64,000 bases of DNA. Source: Polyangiaceae bacterium (GTDB lineage: Bacteria > Myxococcota_A > Polyangia > Polyangiales > Polyangiaceae). Within the stretch, counting starts at the first letter, position 1. Each line of letters begins with the position of its first letter. The notes beneath the pieces are model-generated. The model worked only from the letters and a program-made list of their open reading frames with translations, ran no database searches and was not told the origin of the DNA. Shown piece after piece: positions 9,130 to 16,760 of this stretch. Where the stretch lies: the NCBI GenBank assembly GCA_016715885.1, contig JADJXL010000017.1, positions 124,001-188,000 of the forward strand, written 5' to 3'. The position numbers were made by a program, and so were the translations under genes.

Positions 9130-10101
9130 TCAATCGCACAACCACGCGCCCAGCACCGCCAATCCTGCGGCAAAGGGAGTTGGGACGTCGAGCGCCAATG
9201 TGGCGCCGCCAAATCTTCGTTCCACGAATGCGAGGCGTCCGAAAACGTCGACACGAACGGCAAACGGGCCGCGTACGAACAATTCGGTTCCAATACGAAC
9301 ATTACCGCCGATCATCAAATGCAATTCGTCATGAATAGGTAATTGTTTCGAATACAATGCCGTCGTCGCCAAACCGCCGCAGAATCGCACGGCACCGCGG
9401 ACCAAACACAACGAACCCACGAGCGGGATGGCGTGTGTGCGAATGGATTCCGACGTCTGCGATGTCCACGACCCCTCGAATTCGATGCGCACATGGGACC
9501 AATGGCGCCATGGGGCGTAGCTGAGGAGCACATACGGTCCTCCGCCGAGCCCCGAATGAATGCCCGACCCGACGAATGCGCCAATGCCAATAGAGGAGCG
9601 ATGAAGCGTTGGTGCATGCGTGATGGTTGGCACGGGCGGCGCAGGCGGTGGGGACGTTGGCAAGGGACGTGTGGGCGGCGACGGAGCGGATGGTGGGCAC
9701 ACGGGACAGATGACCGGTTCCTTCGGCGGAGGTGGTTCGAAGGCGCCCAGCAGCTCTGCTGCATCCTGGGCGGCACCATGCAGCACGAAGTAGCACTCGG
9801 CCGTGGCTGGATGTTCCGTGAGGCGCTCCGCCACGACGGCGCCCTGGGCATCGAAGAGCGACACCTCCACTCGTTTGCCGCCCGTCGGCGTCCAGCGGAT
9901 ACGCACCACCAACCGACGCTCGGCATCCTCCCGCAACACGCCGTTGGGAACCCATGCGCCCAGAATCGAATCAAAAGCATCGGCGTCGTTGCACTTCTTG
10001 GGGGCGCGTGAGGCGTCGAAGTCGAGTCGTGTGGGAGGGATCACGGGCGGCTCGTGCCCGAACGCGGGTTGAGCGGAAAAAACCAGGCCCAGCACGGCCA
10101 T
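9130..10101 (-). CDS. hypothetical secreted protein, beta-barrel-like C-terminus
   Basis: A 323-residue protein from the only ATG at the N-terminus (10101); the frame stays open upstream to a TTG at 10215. The sequence starts with a hydrophobic signal (MAVLGLVFSAQPAFG). A small domain with a CNDADAF...WTPTGGKRVEVS pattern follows. A long Pro-rich linker at about residues 125-165 (PPPPKEP, SPPTRPLPTSPPPAPP) leads to a C-terminal ~190-residue region of alternating amphipathic strands rich in Gly and aromatics, as in outer-membrane barrels. The same architecture is frequent in uncharacterised myxobacterial proteins. It is divergent from the sigma-factor gene, with 5' ends only about 10 bp apart if both first ATGs are used. 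Confidence 0.6.
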   Translation of the reverse strand: MAVLGLVFSAQPAFGHEPPVIPPTRLDFDASRAPKKCNDADAFDSILGAWVPNGVLREDAERRLVVRIRWTPTGGKRVEVSLFDAQGAVVAERLTEHPATAECYFVLHGAAQDAAELLGAFEPPPPKEPVICPVCPPSAPSPPTRPLPTSPPPAPPVPTITHAPTLHRSSIGIGAFVGSGIHSGLGGGPYVLLSYAPWRHWSHVRIEFEGSWTSQTSESIRTHAIPLVGSLCLVRGAVRFCGGLATTALYSKQLPIHDELHLMIGGNVRIGTELFVRGPFAVRVDVFGRLAFVERRFGGATLALDVPTPFAAGLAVLGAWLCD

Positions 10102-10110
10102 CGCCAGGGC

Positions 10111-11262
10111 ATGACAAAAATTGAAAAAATGTTGCGTGATACGGGTACGCTCGCGCCCTGTACCTGCATGGGCAAACGACCTACGGAATTCCCTTTTGGT
10201 TTGTCGGCCGATCAATTTGCCAAGCTCACGCGAGAAATGTTGGGCGTCGCGCGACGGGTGACGCGTGATTCCGGTGCTTCTCCTGAAGACGCCGTGCAGC
10301 AGGCGTTCGTCAAGGCACTACTCAAGCCCAGCAACGAACTGCCGTCAATCCAAAATGACAAAAAGTTTGTCGCAAGAATGTGCGAGCTCGTGAAGTACGA
10401 GGCCCTGACGATGCGCACCGACCAGCGTCGCCGAGCGGAACGGGAGATTGGTGCTGGCACGGATATCGCCGAACTGCCTGGGGTTCCACCGGCCGCCGGG
10501 GTCGTGGAAGCGCGCAAGATGCTGGATTGTGCCATAACGGCACTCAAGCCGGCGGATCGGGCGTTTCTTCATGCGCTGTACGCTGAAGAAAAGACCATTG
10601 ACGACATTGCGACAGAGCAAGACGAACCCTGGTCTACGGTGGATTCGCGTCGGAGGCGGCTCTTGGCGCTCCTACGCGCGGCCATTCGCGCGACGATAGC
10701 CGCGCTGGTGCTGGTGCCGAAGCGCGCGCGCGCGTTTGTCGCACACATGACGCAACAGGCCCCGCACGTGGCGTTGCAGGCGACGCAATTCAGCAGCGCT
10801 ATGGCGGTGACCGTCGTTTGCGGCGCGCTTTTGCCCACGAGTTCGTCGGCGAATACTTCCCCAGTCATGGCCGCGGGTTTGACGCCGTACAGCATCCCGC
10901 AAACGACCACGACGCAAGAGGCAAGTTTGCAGCCATCTTTCGTCCCCGAGGTTGAGCCGGAAGAACCGGAAGCCCTTGACACCGTGACAAACCAGTGCTC
11001 GGGTGTGGACATGAAGTCCGCCAAGATTGCAAGTTATCTCCAAGCAACCGCACTCCCATTCGCTTTGCTGGTCGCCCCGGCGCTCACCCAAGTCGCGTGC
11101 GCGGGTGCGGAACAACAAACGTCGCCCCCGCGGCAACCCGCGGACGACGATGATCCTGACCGTGATCACCGGCACAACATACTCTACCGAATCTATTGCA
11201 ATCAGGAACGAGCGCGCGGGAACAAGTGCATGTCAAAGGAAGAGTGGGAAGCCCGGTATTAA
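10111..11262 (+). CDS. sigma-70 family RNA polymerase sigma factor with C-terminal extension
   Basis: From the ATG at 10111 (alternatives: GTG 10054, ATG 10129, ATG 10168) the protein has 383 residues. The first ~190 form a sigma factor: region 2 around FAKLTREMLGVARRVTRD...DAVQQAFVKAL, and region 4 around LKPADRAFLHALYAEEKTIDDIA with a degenerate helix-turn-helix. The remaining ~190 residues are not sigma-like. They include a hydrophobic stretch (MAVTVVCGALLP), a Thr/Pro/Glu-rich spacer, a second hydrophobic segment ending VACAG, and a highly acidic-to-basic tail (DDDDPDRDHRH...) with a CNQERARGNKC motif. This suggests a membrane-tethered sigma factor controlled by its own C-terminal domain, but that is inference. 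Confidence 0.7.
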   Translation: MTKIEKMLRDTGTLAPCTCMGKRPTEFPFGLSADQFAKLTREMLGVARRVTRDSGASPEDAVQQAFVKALLKPSNELPSIQNDKKFVARMCELVKYEALTMRTDQRRRAEREIGAGTDIAELPGVPPAAGVVEARKMLDCAITALKPADRAFLHALYAEEKTIDDIATEQDEPWSTVDSRRRRLLALLRAAIRATIAALVLVPKRARAFVAHMTQQAPHVALQATQFSSAMAVTVVCGALLPTSSSANTSPVMAAGLTPYSIPQTTTTQEASLQPSFVPEVEPEEPEALDTVTNQCSGVDMKSAKIASYLQATALPFALLVAPALTQVACAGAEQQTSPPRQPADDDDPDRDHRHNILYRIYCNQERARGNKCMSKEEWEARY

Positions 11263-11322
11263 AACGCATGCCGCTTGCCGCGCTGACAAACCAATGCTCG
11301 GCTTTGGAGTCGCTCGGCATCC

Positions 11323-11466
11323 CTATTCCCAATCCGCCTTTTTGAATTTCAAGCCCGGATGGCCCGGAACGGGAATCAGCTCGTTCGGGTCCTCTCCAGC
11401 AGCGAGCAGCCGGGCGAGAGCGTCGACGTCGTGGTTATCGATCGCGCGGTGGAGTTCGGCGCTCAT
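11323..11466 (-). pseudogene. truncated ankyrin-repeat (immunity-like) gene relic
   Basis: A 47-codon frame starts MSAELHRAIDNHDVDALARL and ends shortly after the GEDPNEL motif. Its first ~30 residues align almost position by position with the start of the complete ankyrin gene at 11765-12352 (MSAKVHQAVLDHDLDTLARQ...GEDPNEL), so it looks like the 5' remnant of a further immunity-type gene whose remaining repeats were lost. It may be untranslated. It sits at the downstream end of the toxin-type cassette on the same strand. Confidence 0.55.
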
Positions 11467-11500
11467 GATTATAAACCTGACATCGGATGTCGGGGCGCGA

Positions 11501-11749
11501 TCAAGGTTTCCTGCTCGCGCGACGGACAAGGACGACGTCCTCATCGTTCTCCAGGGATTCAGTAACTGAGAGGCCCAGGCCAGCTCCTTCAATCAGGACG
11601 CCACCGTCGGGCGATGACCAGGCGTCCGCGTCCGGTGTGTTGGGAAGGAGCACCTGGAGAACGACGCCCTCAACGAATCGATTACCGCGTCGGATCGCTA
11701 CGACATCTCCTTCCATCACTTCGATTCCGCTCATGTATTTGTATTTCAT
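11501..11749 (-). CDS. small hypothetical protein of toxin-locus type
   Basis: An 82-residue acidic protein, predicted all-beta, built from short segments (SGIEVMEGDVVAIR, VEGVVLQVL, GGVLIEGAGLGL, DEDVVLVRR). This pattern of a KYxxGxEVxxGDxV start, a central GGV(L/M)I(E)xxGL strand and a terminal D/E-D-V/L-x-L-V motif is one I associate with small proteins scattered beside polymorphic-toxin genes, where they may act as immunity proteins. It lies 15 bp downstream of the ankyrin gene on the same strand, so it is probably cotranscribed. A second Met six codons in (11734) is an alternative start. Assignment as immunity is inference from position. Confidence 0.55.
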   Translation of the reverse strand: MKYKYMSGIEVMEGDVVAIRRGNRFVEGVVLQVLLPNTPDADAWSSPDGGVLIEGAGLGLSVTESLENDEDVVLVRRASRKP

Positions 11750-11764
11750 GGTGCCCGTGGGCGC

Positions 11765-12352
11765 TCACGACTTTGGCGAAAGCAACTCCAGGGCGAGGTC
11801 ATACTTCTCGGCATTCTCCTCGGTGCGCTCGGGGAGCCGTTCCCACGCATAGTTGTGATCTGCATCGAGTGCGCTGATCGAAGCGCCCCAGGCCAGCAGC
11901 AGCCGGATCATCGCAATGTCCAGGCGATACGCGGCGTGGCCAAGCGCGGTCATCCACTCGAAGCCGGTGGATGCATCAATTGTCTTCGCCGCCCCCGAAC
12001 GCAGGAGCATCGCCGCCATCTTCAGGTCACCTTCTTTTGCGCACAAGGCAAGCGGCATATCGCCCTCGGAGCTCCTGACGTTCGGGTCGGCTCCCGCGGC
12101 GAGGAGCATCAGCGCGGATTCTGGCTCTTTACACAACATGGCCGTCAGGAGCGGCGTTACATACCGAGCTCCGTCCCAGATATTCGGGTCGGCCCCAAAC
12201 CGCAGAAGGAGCGCGACGGCTTCAAGATCTCCAATGGCGTTGTGAAGGGGTGCGTAGTCCCTAAGCTCGTTCGGGTCCTCTCCAGCAGCGAGCTGCCGGG
12301 CAAGGGTGTCGAGGTCGTGGTCCAGGACCGCTTGATGCACTTTGGCGCTCAT
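11765..12352 (-). CDS. ankyrin-repeat protein, candidate immunity protein (copy A)
   Basis: A 195-residue protein from the ATG at 12352, two bases after the stop of lipoprotein copy A. The body is four to five ankyrin repeats with the usual A...LLxxGADPN consensus (ALLLRFGADPNIW, LMLLAAGADPNVR, MLLRSGAAKTI, LLLAWGASISA). There is no signal peptide, so it should stay in the cytoplasm. Tight coupling to a secreted lipoprotein with a variable Cys-rich tip is the layout of toxin-immunity pairs, and ankyrin-repeat proteins are known immunity proteins in such systems. A paralog sits in the same place behind lipoprotein copy B. The role as immunity protein is inferred. Confidence 0.75.
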   Translation of the reverse strand: MSAKVHQAVLDHDLDTLARQLAAGEDPNELRDYAPLHNAIGDLEAVALLLRFGADPNIWDGARYVTPLLTAMLCKEPESALMLLAAGADPNVRSSEGDMPLALCAKEGDLKMAAMLLRSGAAKTIDASTGFEWMTALGHAAYRLDIAMIRLLLAWGASISALDADHNYAWERLPERTEENAEKYDLALELLSPKS

Positions 12353-12354
12353 GG

Positions 12355-13305
12355 CTACAGTCCTGACATTGGATGACCGGGCGCGCAATTGACCGCCTCG
12401 AGCGCCTCACACAACGTGTTGCCGTTGATGAGATTTTGGATTTGTTCGGCATGCCCTTTAGCGGCTGCATCGGTTGCGTTCTTGAAGCATTCATCCATCA
12501 CCTTCTGTCGAGCCCCGATGCACACCCTCGACGCCGCGATCCGAGCGCGGATGAGCGAACAAGGGTACTGCGGCTGAAGCGTGACGCCGTCCTTGGGTGG
12601 GCGGCAGGGCTGCCCAGGCAGAGGACGAGCCGATGGACAAACCGCCTTCTTCGCCTTCTCCAGCTCATTGAGCCGCTTGTCATCGCAGGTCTGGCCGGGC
12701 TTCCGCGTTACGCCGATCGGGATCGGCGGGGCCGTCGTCGTCGCGGTGGGTTTGGCCGTCGCCATCGGCCAGCCCGTCGTGATCGCGGTGGGTTTGGCCG
12801 TGGTCGCCGTCGCCATGTGCACCATGACCTGCACGGTGTACACGGAACCAGCCACGACCATGCCCAGCGCGAGCAAACAAGGTGGCGACGCAACGCAAAC
12901 CGCAAGCGGTACTGCCGGATTGCCCAGCAGCATGCGCGATTCCGGCTGTGCAAGCTCGCGATCGAAATTCTCCGAGCGAGGGCGCAGAAGATCGTATTGG
13001 GTGAGCGAGCGGATCGATGCAGCTATGCATTGCTCGAGCTCTTCATCGCCAATGGTGGAATCGACCAGCGTAATGGTCTCGACTTGACCGTTGCTATCGA
13101 GCGTCACGTCATATTTGACGATTTGGTCCGCATCTCTGACGTGATGCGTGTGCTCGAAAGCGCACCCTCGGATCGGCGCTGCAACGTGCTCGGGAATGTC
13201 CGCAACAGGATGCTGAACGCCCCCGCATCCCTGAGGCACGAACGCAAGACCCAAGCACACGGTAAAGCTTAAGGACAATGCAAGTTTATTGATGGTGGGA
13301 ACCAT
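12355..13305 (-). CDS. lipoprotein with TonB-like domain and Cys-rich C-terminal tip, candidate toxin (copy A)
   Basis: A 316-residue protein from the ATG at 13305, chosen because it starts a lipoprotein signal (MVPTINKLALSLSFTVCL...PQGCGG). Next is a domain of about 80 residues like the TonB/AgmX-PglI C-terminal fold (YDVTLDSNGQVETITLVDS...CIAASIRSL). A hydrophobic stretch (LLALGMVVAGSVYTV) and a Thr/Pro/Ala linker of repeated A-K-P-T-A units follow. The last ~110 residues form a Cys-rich module with the order TCDD, AVC, QPC, YPCS, RVC, DEC, LCEAL and NCAPGHPM. The first two thirds are nearly identical at DNA level to copy B, whereas the tip is only distantly related, the hallmark of polymorphic toxins. 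The ankyrin gene directly downstream would be its immunity gene. Toxicity is inferred. Confidence 0.7.
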   Translation of the reverse strand: MVPTINKLALSLSFTVCLGLAFVPQGCGGVQHPVADIPEHVAAPIRGCAFEHTHHVRDADQIVKYDVTLDSNGQVETITLVDSTIGDEELEQCIAASIRSLTQYDLLRPRSENFDRELAQPESRMLLGNPAVPLAVCVASPPCLLALGMVVAGSVYTVQVMVHMATATTAKPTAITTGWPMATAKPTATTTAPPIPIGVTRKPGQTCDDKRLNELEKAKKAVCPSARPLPGQPCRPPKDGVTLQPQYPCSLIRARIAASRVCIGARQKVMDECFKNATDAAAKGHAEQIQNLINGNTLCEALEAVNCAPGHPMSGL

Positions 13306-13589
13306 GGTGCGATGGCATCCGATGCGGTGCTCCTTGGTCAAGGTGAAACGCGCATGCGTTCCGGGTACAACATCTGGCATCTGGTTGTGCGTACGAAGAT
13401 ACGCAGATCAGCCGCGAGGCTGACTAGCCGCCGCATTTTCGTTTGCTCACCAAGAGTCCACTATGACCAACCTTCACGCGCGACCTGTGGCGCGGCCCCG
13501 CCCTCATGCACAACTGCGTAGGCATTGCAAGGGAAAGCCTATGCAAGCCCACTCCTCGTTTCGCGAGCAAACCCACGCGACCCGCTCGG
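12713..13589. repeat. long direct repeat, copy A (0.87 kb)
   Basis: This stretch is almost identical to 14920-15787, in the same orientation. It covers the lipoprotein gene from its Pro/Thr linker back to the start codon and then about 285 bp of upstream DNA. Small differences include six extra bases in copy A (an additional GGTTTG in the linker) and one base missing from copy B near 15368. The similarity stops abruptly at the tip-coding region on one side and at position ~13589 on the other. Confidence 0.9.
13515..13545. promoter_or_regulatory. inverted repeat upstream of lipoprotein copy A
   Basis: TGCGTAGGC at 13515-13523 faces GCCTATGCA at 13537-13545 (one mismatch, 13-bp spacer), about 210 bp upstream of the lipoprotein start. 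The same pair is present in copy B. It could be an operator or a leader hairpin for the toxin-type operon. Conservation between copies is not independent evidence because the whole segment is duplicated. Confidence 0.3.
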
Positions 13590-13867
13590 CACGCGGACAA
13601 TGGGCACCACCAGAGGCGTCGCAGGCGGGGATCGTTCTCCATGGTGTCTTTAGGGGTTGGGGTTGGTGCACCCAGGGACGCCCAGATCACCGACCAGGCC
13701 ATCGTCCAGGAGGGGCTTGACTTTTGAGGCGAAACGGTAAACCGGGGAGGACAAACCCCTGCGACTGCACGTTGATCACCAGGACCTGCAGGCAGTTGAG
13801 ACACACCGGCGGCATCACCTGCACGTTATTGCTCGGATCCACGATCGGGTGGCCCGTGGCGCTAGCA
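13590..13867 (-). other. gap with possible degraded coding sequence
   Basis: Between copy A's upstream repeat and ankyrin gene B no intact gene is visible. On the minus strand, from about 13867 to 13740, there is a protein-like stretch (HPIVDPSNNVQV, CLNCLQVLVINV, GFVLPGLPFRLK). Its likely continuation (VKPLLDDGLVGDLGVPG) sits in another frame. It may be the tail of a lost toxin or an immunity-type gene. I do not recognise it. Confidence 0.3.
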
Positions 13868-14563
13868 CTACGCAGGCGGGTCGCCGAGCAGCGCGCGAAT
13901 CTCCCGAAGGCGCTCCTGGGCGGCAGGATCCTCGGGGACACGACCTAGCTCAACCGTGAACTGGAGTCGCTCGAACACCGTGATGTCGTCTGCGTCTCCA
14001 ACAAGCGGATCTGCGCCATGAGCGAGCAGCAGTTTCACCATCTCGACATTGAGCCTGGTTGCCGCAAACCCCAATGCATTCATGCCAGCAGGCCCCCCTC
14101 CCTCATGGATGGTTTTGTTCGCACCGCACTGAAGGAGGAGCCGAGCTATCTCCAGATAGCCGTTCTCGGCGCAGAAACAAAGCGGCGACCCACCCTCATC
14201 GTCGCATATGTTGGGATCAGCGCCCGCAGCCAACATGAGCCGTACGGTTTCGATGTGATTCATCACCACGGCAATATAGAGCGGGTCCCCCTCCGTGTTC
14301 ACGTCCCAACCTTTGACCTTGGCGCCGTGGCGCAGGAGGAGGACGACAGCATCGATCGATCCTGCAGGCTCCGGTCCGTAAGGGCCGATCGCTTCGCGCG
14401 CTTGGAGCGCGCCGATCGCAGCCTGCAATGGGAATTGTCGGCCACTCTCGTAGAGGGGATAGCGCGGTTTGCCATCCTCATTTGGATCTGCGCCGGCGGC
14501 AAGAAGCGCCGCCAAGCGATCGACGTCGCGCGTATAAATGGCTTCAAGAAGAATGTCTGACAT
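13868..14563 (-). CDS. ankyrin-repeat protein, candidate immunity protein (copy B)
   Basis: A 231-residue cytoplasmic protein starting MSDILLEAIYTRDVDRLAAL, eight bases after the stop of lipoprotein copy B. It has about five ankyrin repeats (ALLAAGADPNED, VLLLRHGAKVKG, LMLAAGADPNIC, LLLQCGANKTIH, LLLAHGADPLVG). It shares layout with the copy A ankyrin protein but differs clearly in sequence and has a longer first loop, as expected if each immunity protein tracks a different toxin tip. The C-terminus after the last repeat is a short acidic helix. Its role is inferred from position and family. Confidence 0.75.
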   Translation of the reverse strand: MSDILLEAIYTRDVDRLAALLAAGADPNEDGKPRYPLYESGRQFPLQAAIGALQAREAIGPYGPEPAGSIDAVVLLLRHGAKVKGWDVNTEGDPLYIAVVMNHIETVRLMLAAGADPNICDDEGGSPLCFCAENGYLEIARLLLQCGANKTIHEGGGPAGMNALGFAATRLNVEMVKLLLAHGADPLVGDADDITVFERLQFTVELGRVPEDPAAQERLREIRALLGDPPA

Positions 14564-14571
14564 GGATAACC

Positions 14572-15503
14572 TTACTTTCCTGCCATGGGATGACCCTTGG
14601 CGCAGTTTTTCAGTTTCAGGGCTTCGCAGTGGTCGAGCCCTCGCTGGCGGTTGTCAATCTCCTTCTTGTGCACGTCGTCTGGTTTGCCGCCAAAGCACTT
14701 GTTCTGAACCTCCCACCGCGCTGCCAGGCAGGCCTGCCTTTGCTGGATGCTGAGCTTGATCGCGGAGCAGGGGATGACCGGCAGGTTATCCTGTATGATC
14801 TTGCTACTCCCCCCGCAGGTCGCGGCGAAGCCCTTGTCGCAAATCTTGTGCATCTCCTTTTCCAAGCGAGCCATCTCGTCGTCCTCACACGTCTGGTTCG
14901 GATACTTTCGCGGTAGGGCGATCGGGATCGGCGGGGCCGTCGTCGTTGCGGTGGGTTTGGCCGTCGCCATCGGCCAGCCCGTCGTTATCGCGGTGGCCGT
15001 GGTCGCGGTCGCCGTGTGCACCATGAGCTGCACGGTGTACACGGAACCAGCCACGACCATGCCCAGCGCGAGCAAACAAGGTGGCGACGCAACGCAAACC
15101 GCAAGCGGTACTGCCGGATTACCCAGCAGCATGCGCGATTCCGGCTGTGCAAGCTCGCGATCGAAATTCTCCGAGCGAGGGCGCAGAAGATCGTACTGCG
15201 TGAGCGAACGGATCGAGGCAGCTATGCATTGCTCCAGCTCTTCATCGCCGACGGTGGAATCGACCAGCGTAATGGTCTCGACCTGGCCGTTGCTATCGAG
15301 CGTCACGTCATATTTGACGATTTGGTCCGCATCTCTGACGTGATGCGTGTGCTCGAAAGCGCACCCTGGATCGGCGCTGCAACGTGCTCGGGAATGTCCG
15401 CAACAGGATGCTGAACGCCCCCGCATCCCTGAGGCACGAACGCAAAACCCAAGCACACGGTAAAGCTTAAGGACAATGCAAGTTTATTGATGGTGGGAAC
15501 CAT
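14572..15503 (-). CDS. lipoprotein with TonB-like domain and Cys-rich tip, candidate toxin (copy B, one-base frameshift)
   Basis: Same architecture as copy A: lipoprotein signal ending PQGCGG, TonB/AgmX-like domain, hydrophobic segment, Thr/Ala/Pro linker, Cys-rich tip. The tip keeps the Cys order of copy A (TCED, KIC, TCGG, IPCS, QAC, NKCF, HCEAL, NCAKGHPMAG), but most other residues differ. Compared with copy A, one C is missing at about 15368 (CCCTGGATC against CCCTCGGATC). The start at 15503 and the rest of the gene are therefore in different frames, and the product would end about 25 residues after the shift. It may be a dead copy, a phase-variable state, or a sequencing error. With the base restored it encodes about 310 residues. 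Confidence 0.65.
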
Positions 15504-15787
15504 GGTGCGATGGCACCCGATGCGGTGCTCCTTGGTCAAGGTGAAACGCGCATGCGTTCCGGGTACAACATCTGGCATCTGGTTGTGCGTACGAAGATAC
15601 GCAGATCAGCCGCGAGGCTGACTAGCCGCCGCATTTTCGTTTGCTCACCAAGAGTCCACTATGACCAACCTTCACGCGCGACCTGTGGCGCGGCCCCGCG
15701 CTCATGCACAACTGCGTAGGCATTGCAAGGGAAAGCCTATGCAAGCCCACTCCTCGTTTCGCGAGCAAACCCACGCGACCCGCTCGG
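14920..15787. repeat. long direct repeat, copy B (0.87 kb)
   Basis: Partner of 12713-13589, same orientation, nearly identical. It contains the conserved two thirds of the lipoprotein gene and its upstream region. The two copies with the ankyrin gene between them make a structure that could expand, contract or exchange tips by homologous recombination. Confidence 0.9.
15713..15743. promoter_or_regulatory. inverted repeat upstream of lipoprotein copy B
   Basis: TGCGTAGGC at 15713-15721 and GCCTATGCA at 15735-15743, identical to the element upstream of copy A at the same distance from the start. A possible operator or leader hairpin. Confidence 0.3.
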
Positions 15788-15829
15788 AGCAGGTGCTTGC
15801 CCGGGGCCGTCAGCCCCACGCGCGACGAA

Positions 15830-16165
15830 ATCGTCGACCACCCTCGACGATTTCGTCAGCCAACGCGACGACATCGCCAAGCCACTCGACGATTTCACCA
15901 ACGAACGCGACGACATCGCCAAGCCACTCGACGATTTCACCAACGAACGCGACGGAATCGTCAACCACCCTCGACGACTTCGTCAGCCAACGCGGTGACA
16001 TCGTCGACCCGATCGACGATCTCACCAACCAACGCGACGAAATCGTCGACCACCCTCGACGACTTCGTCGACCCACTCGACGATCTCACCAACCAACGCG
16101 ACGCAATCGTCGACCACCCTCGACGACTTCACCAAGCCCCTCGACGACGTCGTCGCCACCCACCA
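15830..16165 (+). repeat. 42-bp tandem repeat array, coding-like but degraded
   Basis: About eight imperfect units with a 42-bp period; for example GACATCGCC recurs at 15870 and 15912. In the best plus-strand frame the unit reads LDDFTNERDDIAKP, a 14-residue charged helix-like repeat with high GC at third codon positions. Several units contain one-base indels that break the frame, and there is no convincing start or stop. It is therefore probably the relic of a repeat protein. It lies between lipoprotein copy B and the plus-strand gene at 16248. Confidence 0.7.
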
Positions 16166-16247
16166 AGGCTTCGCACTGTTGGCAGATACATGTTGACGCC
16201 CGTTTCCCGGCATGCAAACGTCCAAACCACCTTGGAGGAGGTAAATT

Positions 16248-16760
16248 ATGAGCAAAGTCACCGGTGCAGCCTACGGGGGACCGCTGGAAATCTCATTGAA
16301 GGATCTCGATGGACACTTGATCGACCTACCCAAAAACGCAATGCAACGTCTTCGTTCAGCGCAAGACGGCATTGACGACGTCATCACCGAGCTTGCACAA
16401 AGCGTCCCATTGCATGGCGAGGATGCCGGCATCACGTCCAAGCTCTATCAAAGCTTCGTGGACGATACGGCGATCATCGAAAAGTTCGAGGCGGGCGAGA
16501 GAGAGCTCGAAAAGCTCCTCGAAGTCGTACGCGAAAGCCGAGCGAGAAAGGTGCACAATCGCGAAAATACGATCGCCCAAATGGCCGACGCGGCCAAATC
16601 GACCGCGCACCGCACTGGCGACAAGAGCATCCTCGCACCCTTCGAAAAAACCATTCGATACAATTCACAGATTGCTGAAAAAGCCGCGCAAACGCGACGA
16701 AAGAATGCCGAAGCCAAAGCAGCGGAGGGAAATCCGCCCGATGGCAACGGCACGCCATGA
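16248..16760 (+). CDS. hypothetical helical protein
   Basis: A 170-residue protein with a strong Shine-Dalgarno sequence (GGAGGAGG at 16234-16241, six bases before the ATG), so translation is likely. The first ~30 residues look structured (GGPLEISLKDLDGHLIDLP). Residues 60-120 are charged and probably a coiled coil (FEAGERELEKLLEVVRESR). The C-terminus is Lys/Ala-rich and ends in a Pro/Gly tail. No signal peptide and no membrane segment. I do not recognise the family. The gene follows the 42-bp repeat array and points away from the toxin-type cassettes. Confidence 0.65.
   Translation: MSKVTGAAYGGPLEISLKDLDGHLIDLPKNAMQRLRSAQDGIDDVITELAQSVPLHGEDAGITSKLYQSFVDDTAIIEKFEAGERELEKLLEVVRESRARKVHNRENTIAQMADAAKSTAHRTGDKSILAPFEKTIRYNSQIAEKAAQTRRKNAEAKAAEGNPPDGNGTP

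Noticed and set aside
15810..16076. Minus-strand reading of the 42-bp array as an amphipathic repeat protein
   Set aside because: The plus frame has clearly better third-position GC, and neither strand offers a proper start or ribosome-binding site.
15830..16165. Possible CRISPR array
   Set aside because: Units are contiguous 42-bp imperfect repeats without unique spacers and show codon periodicity.
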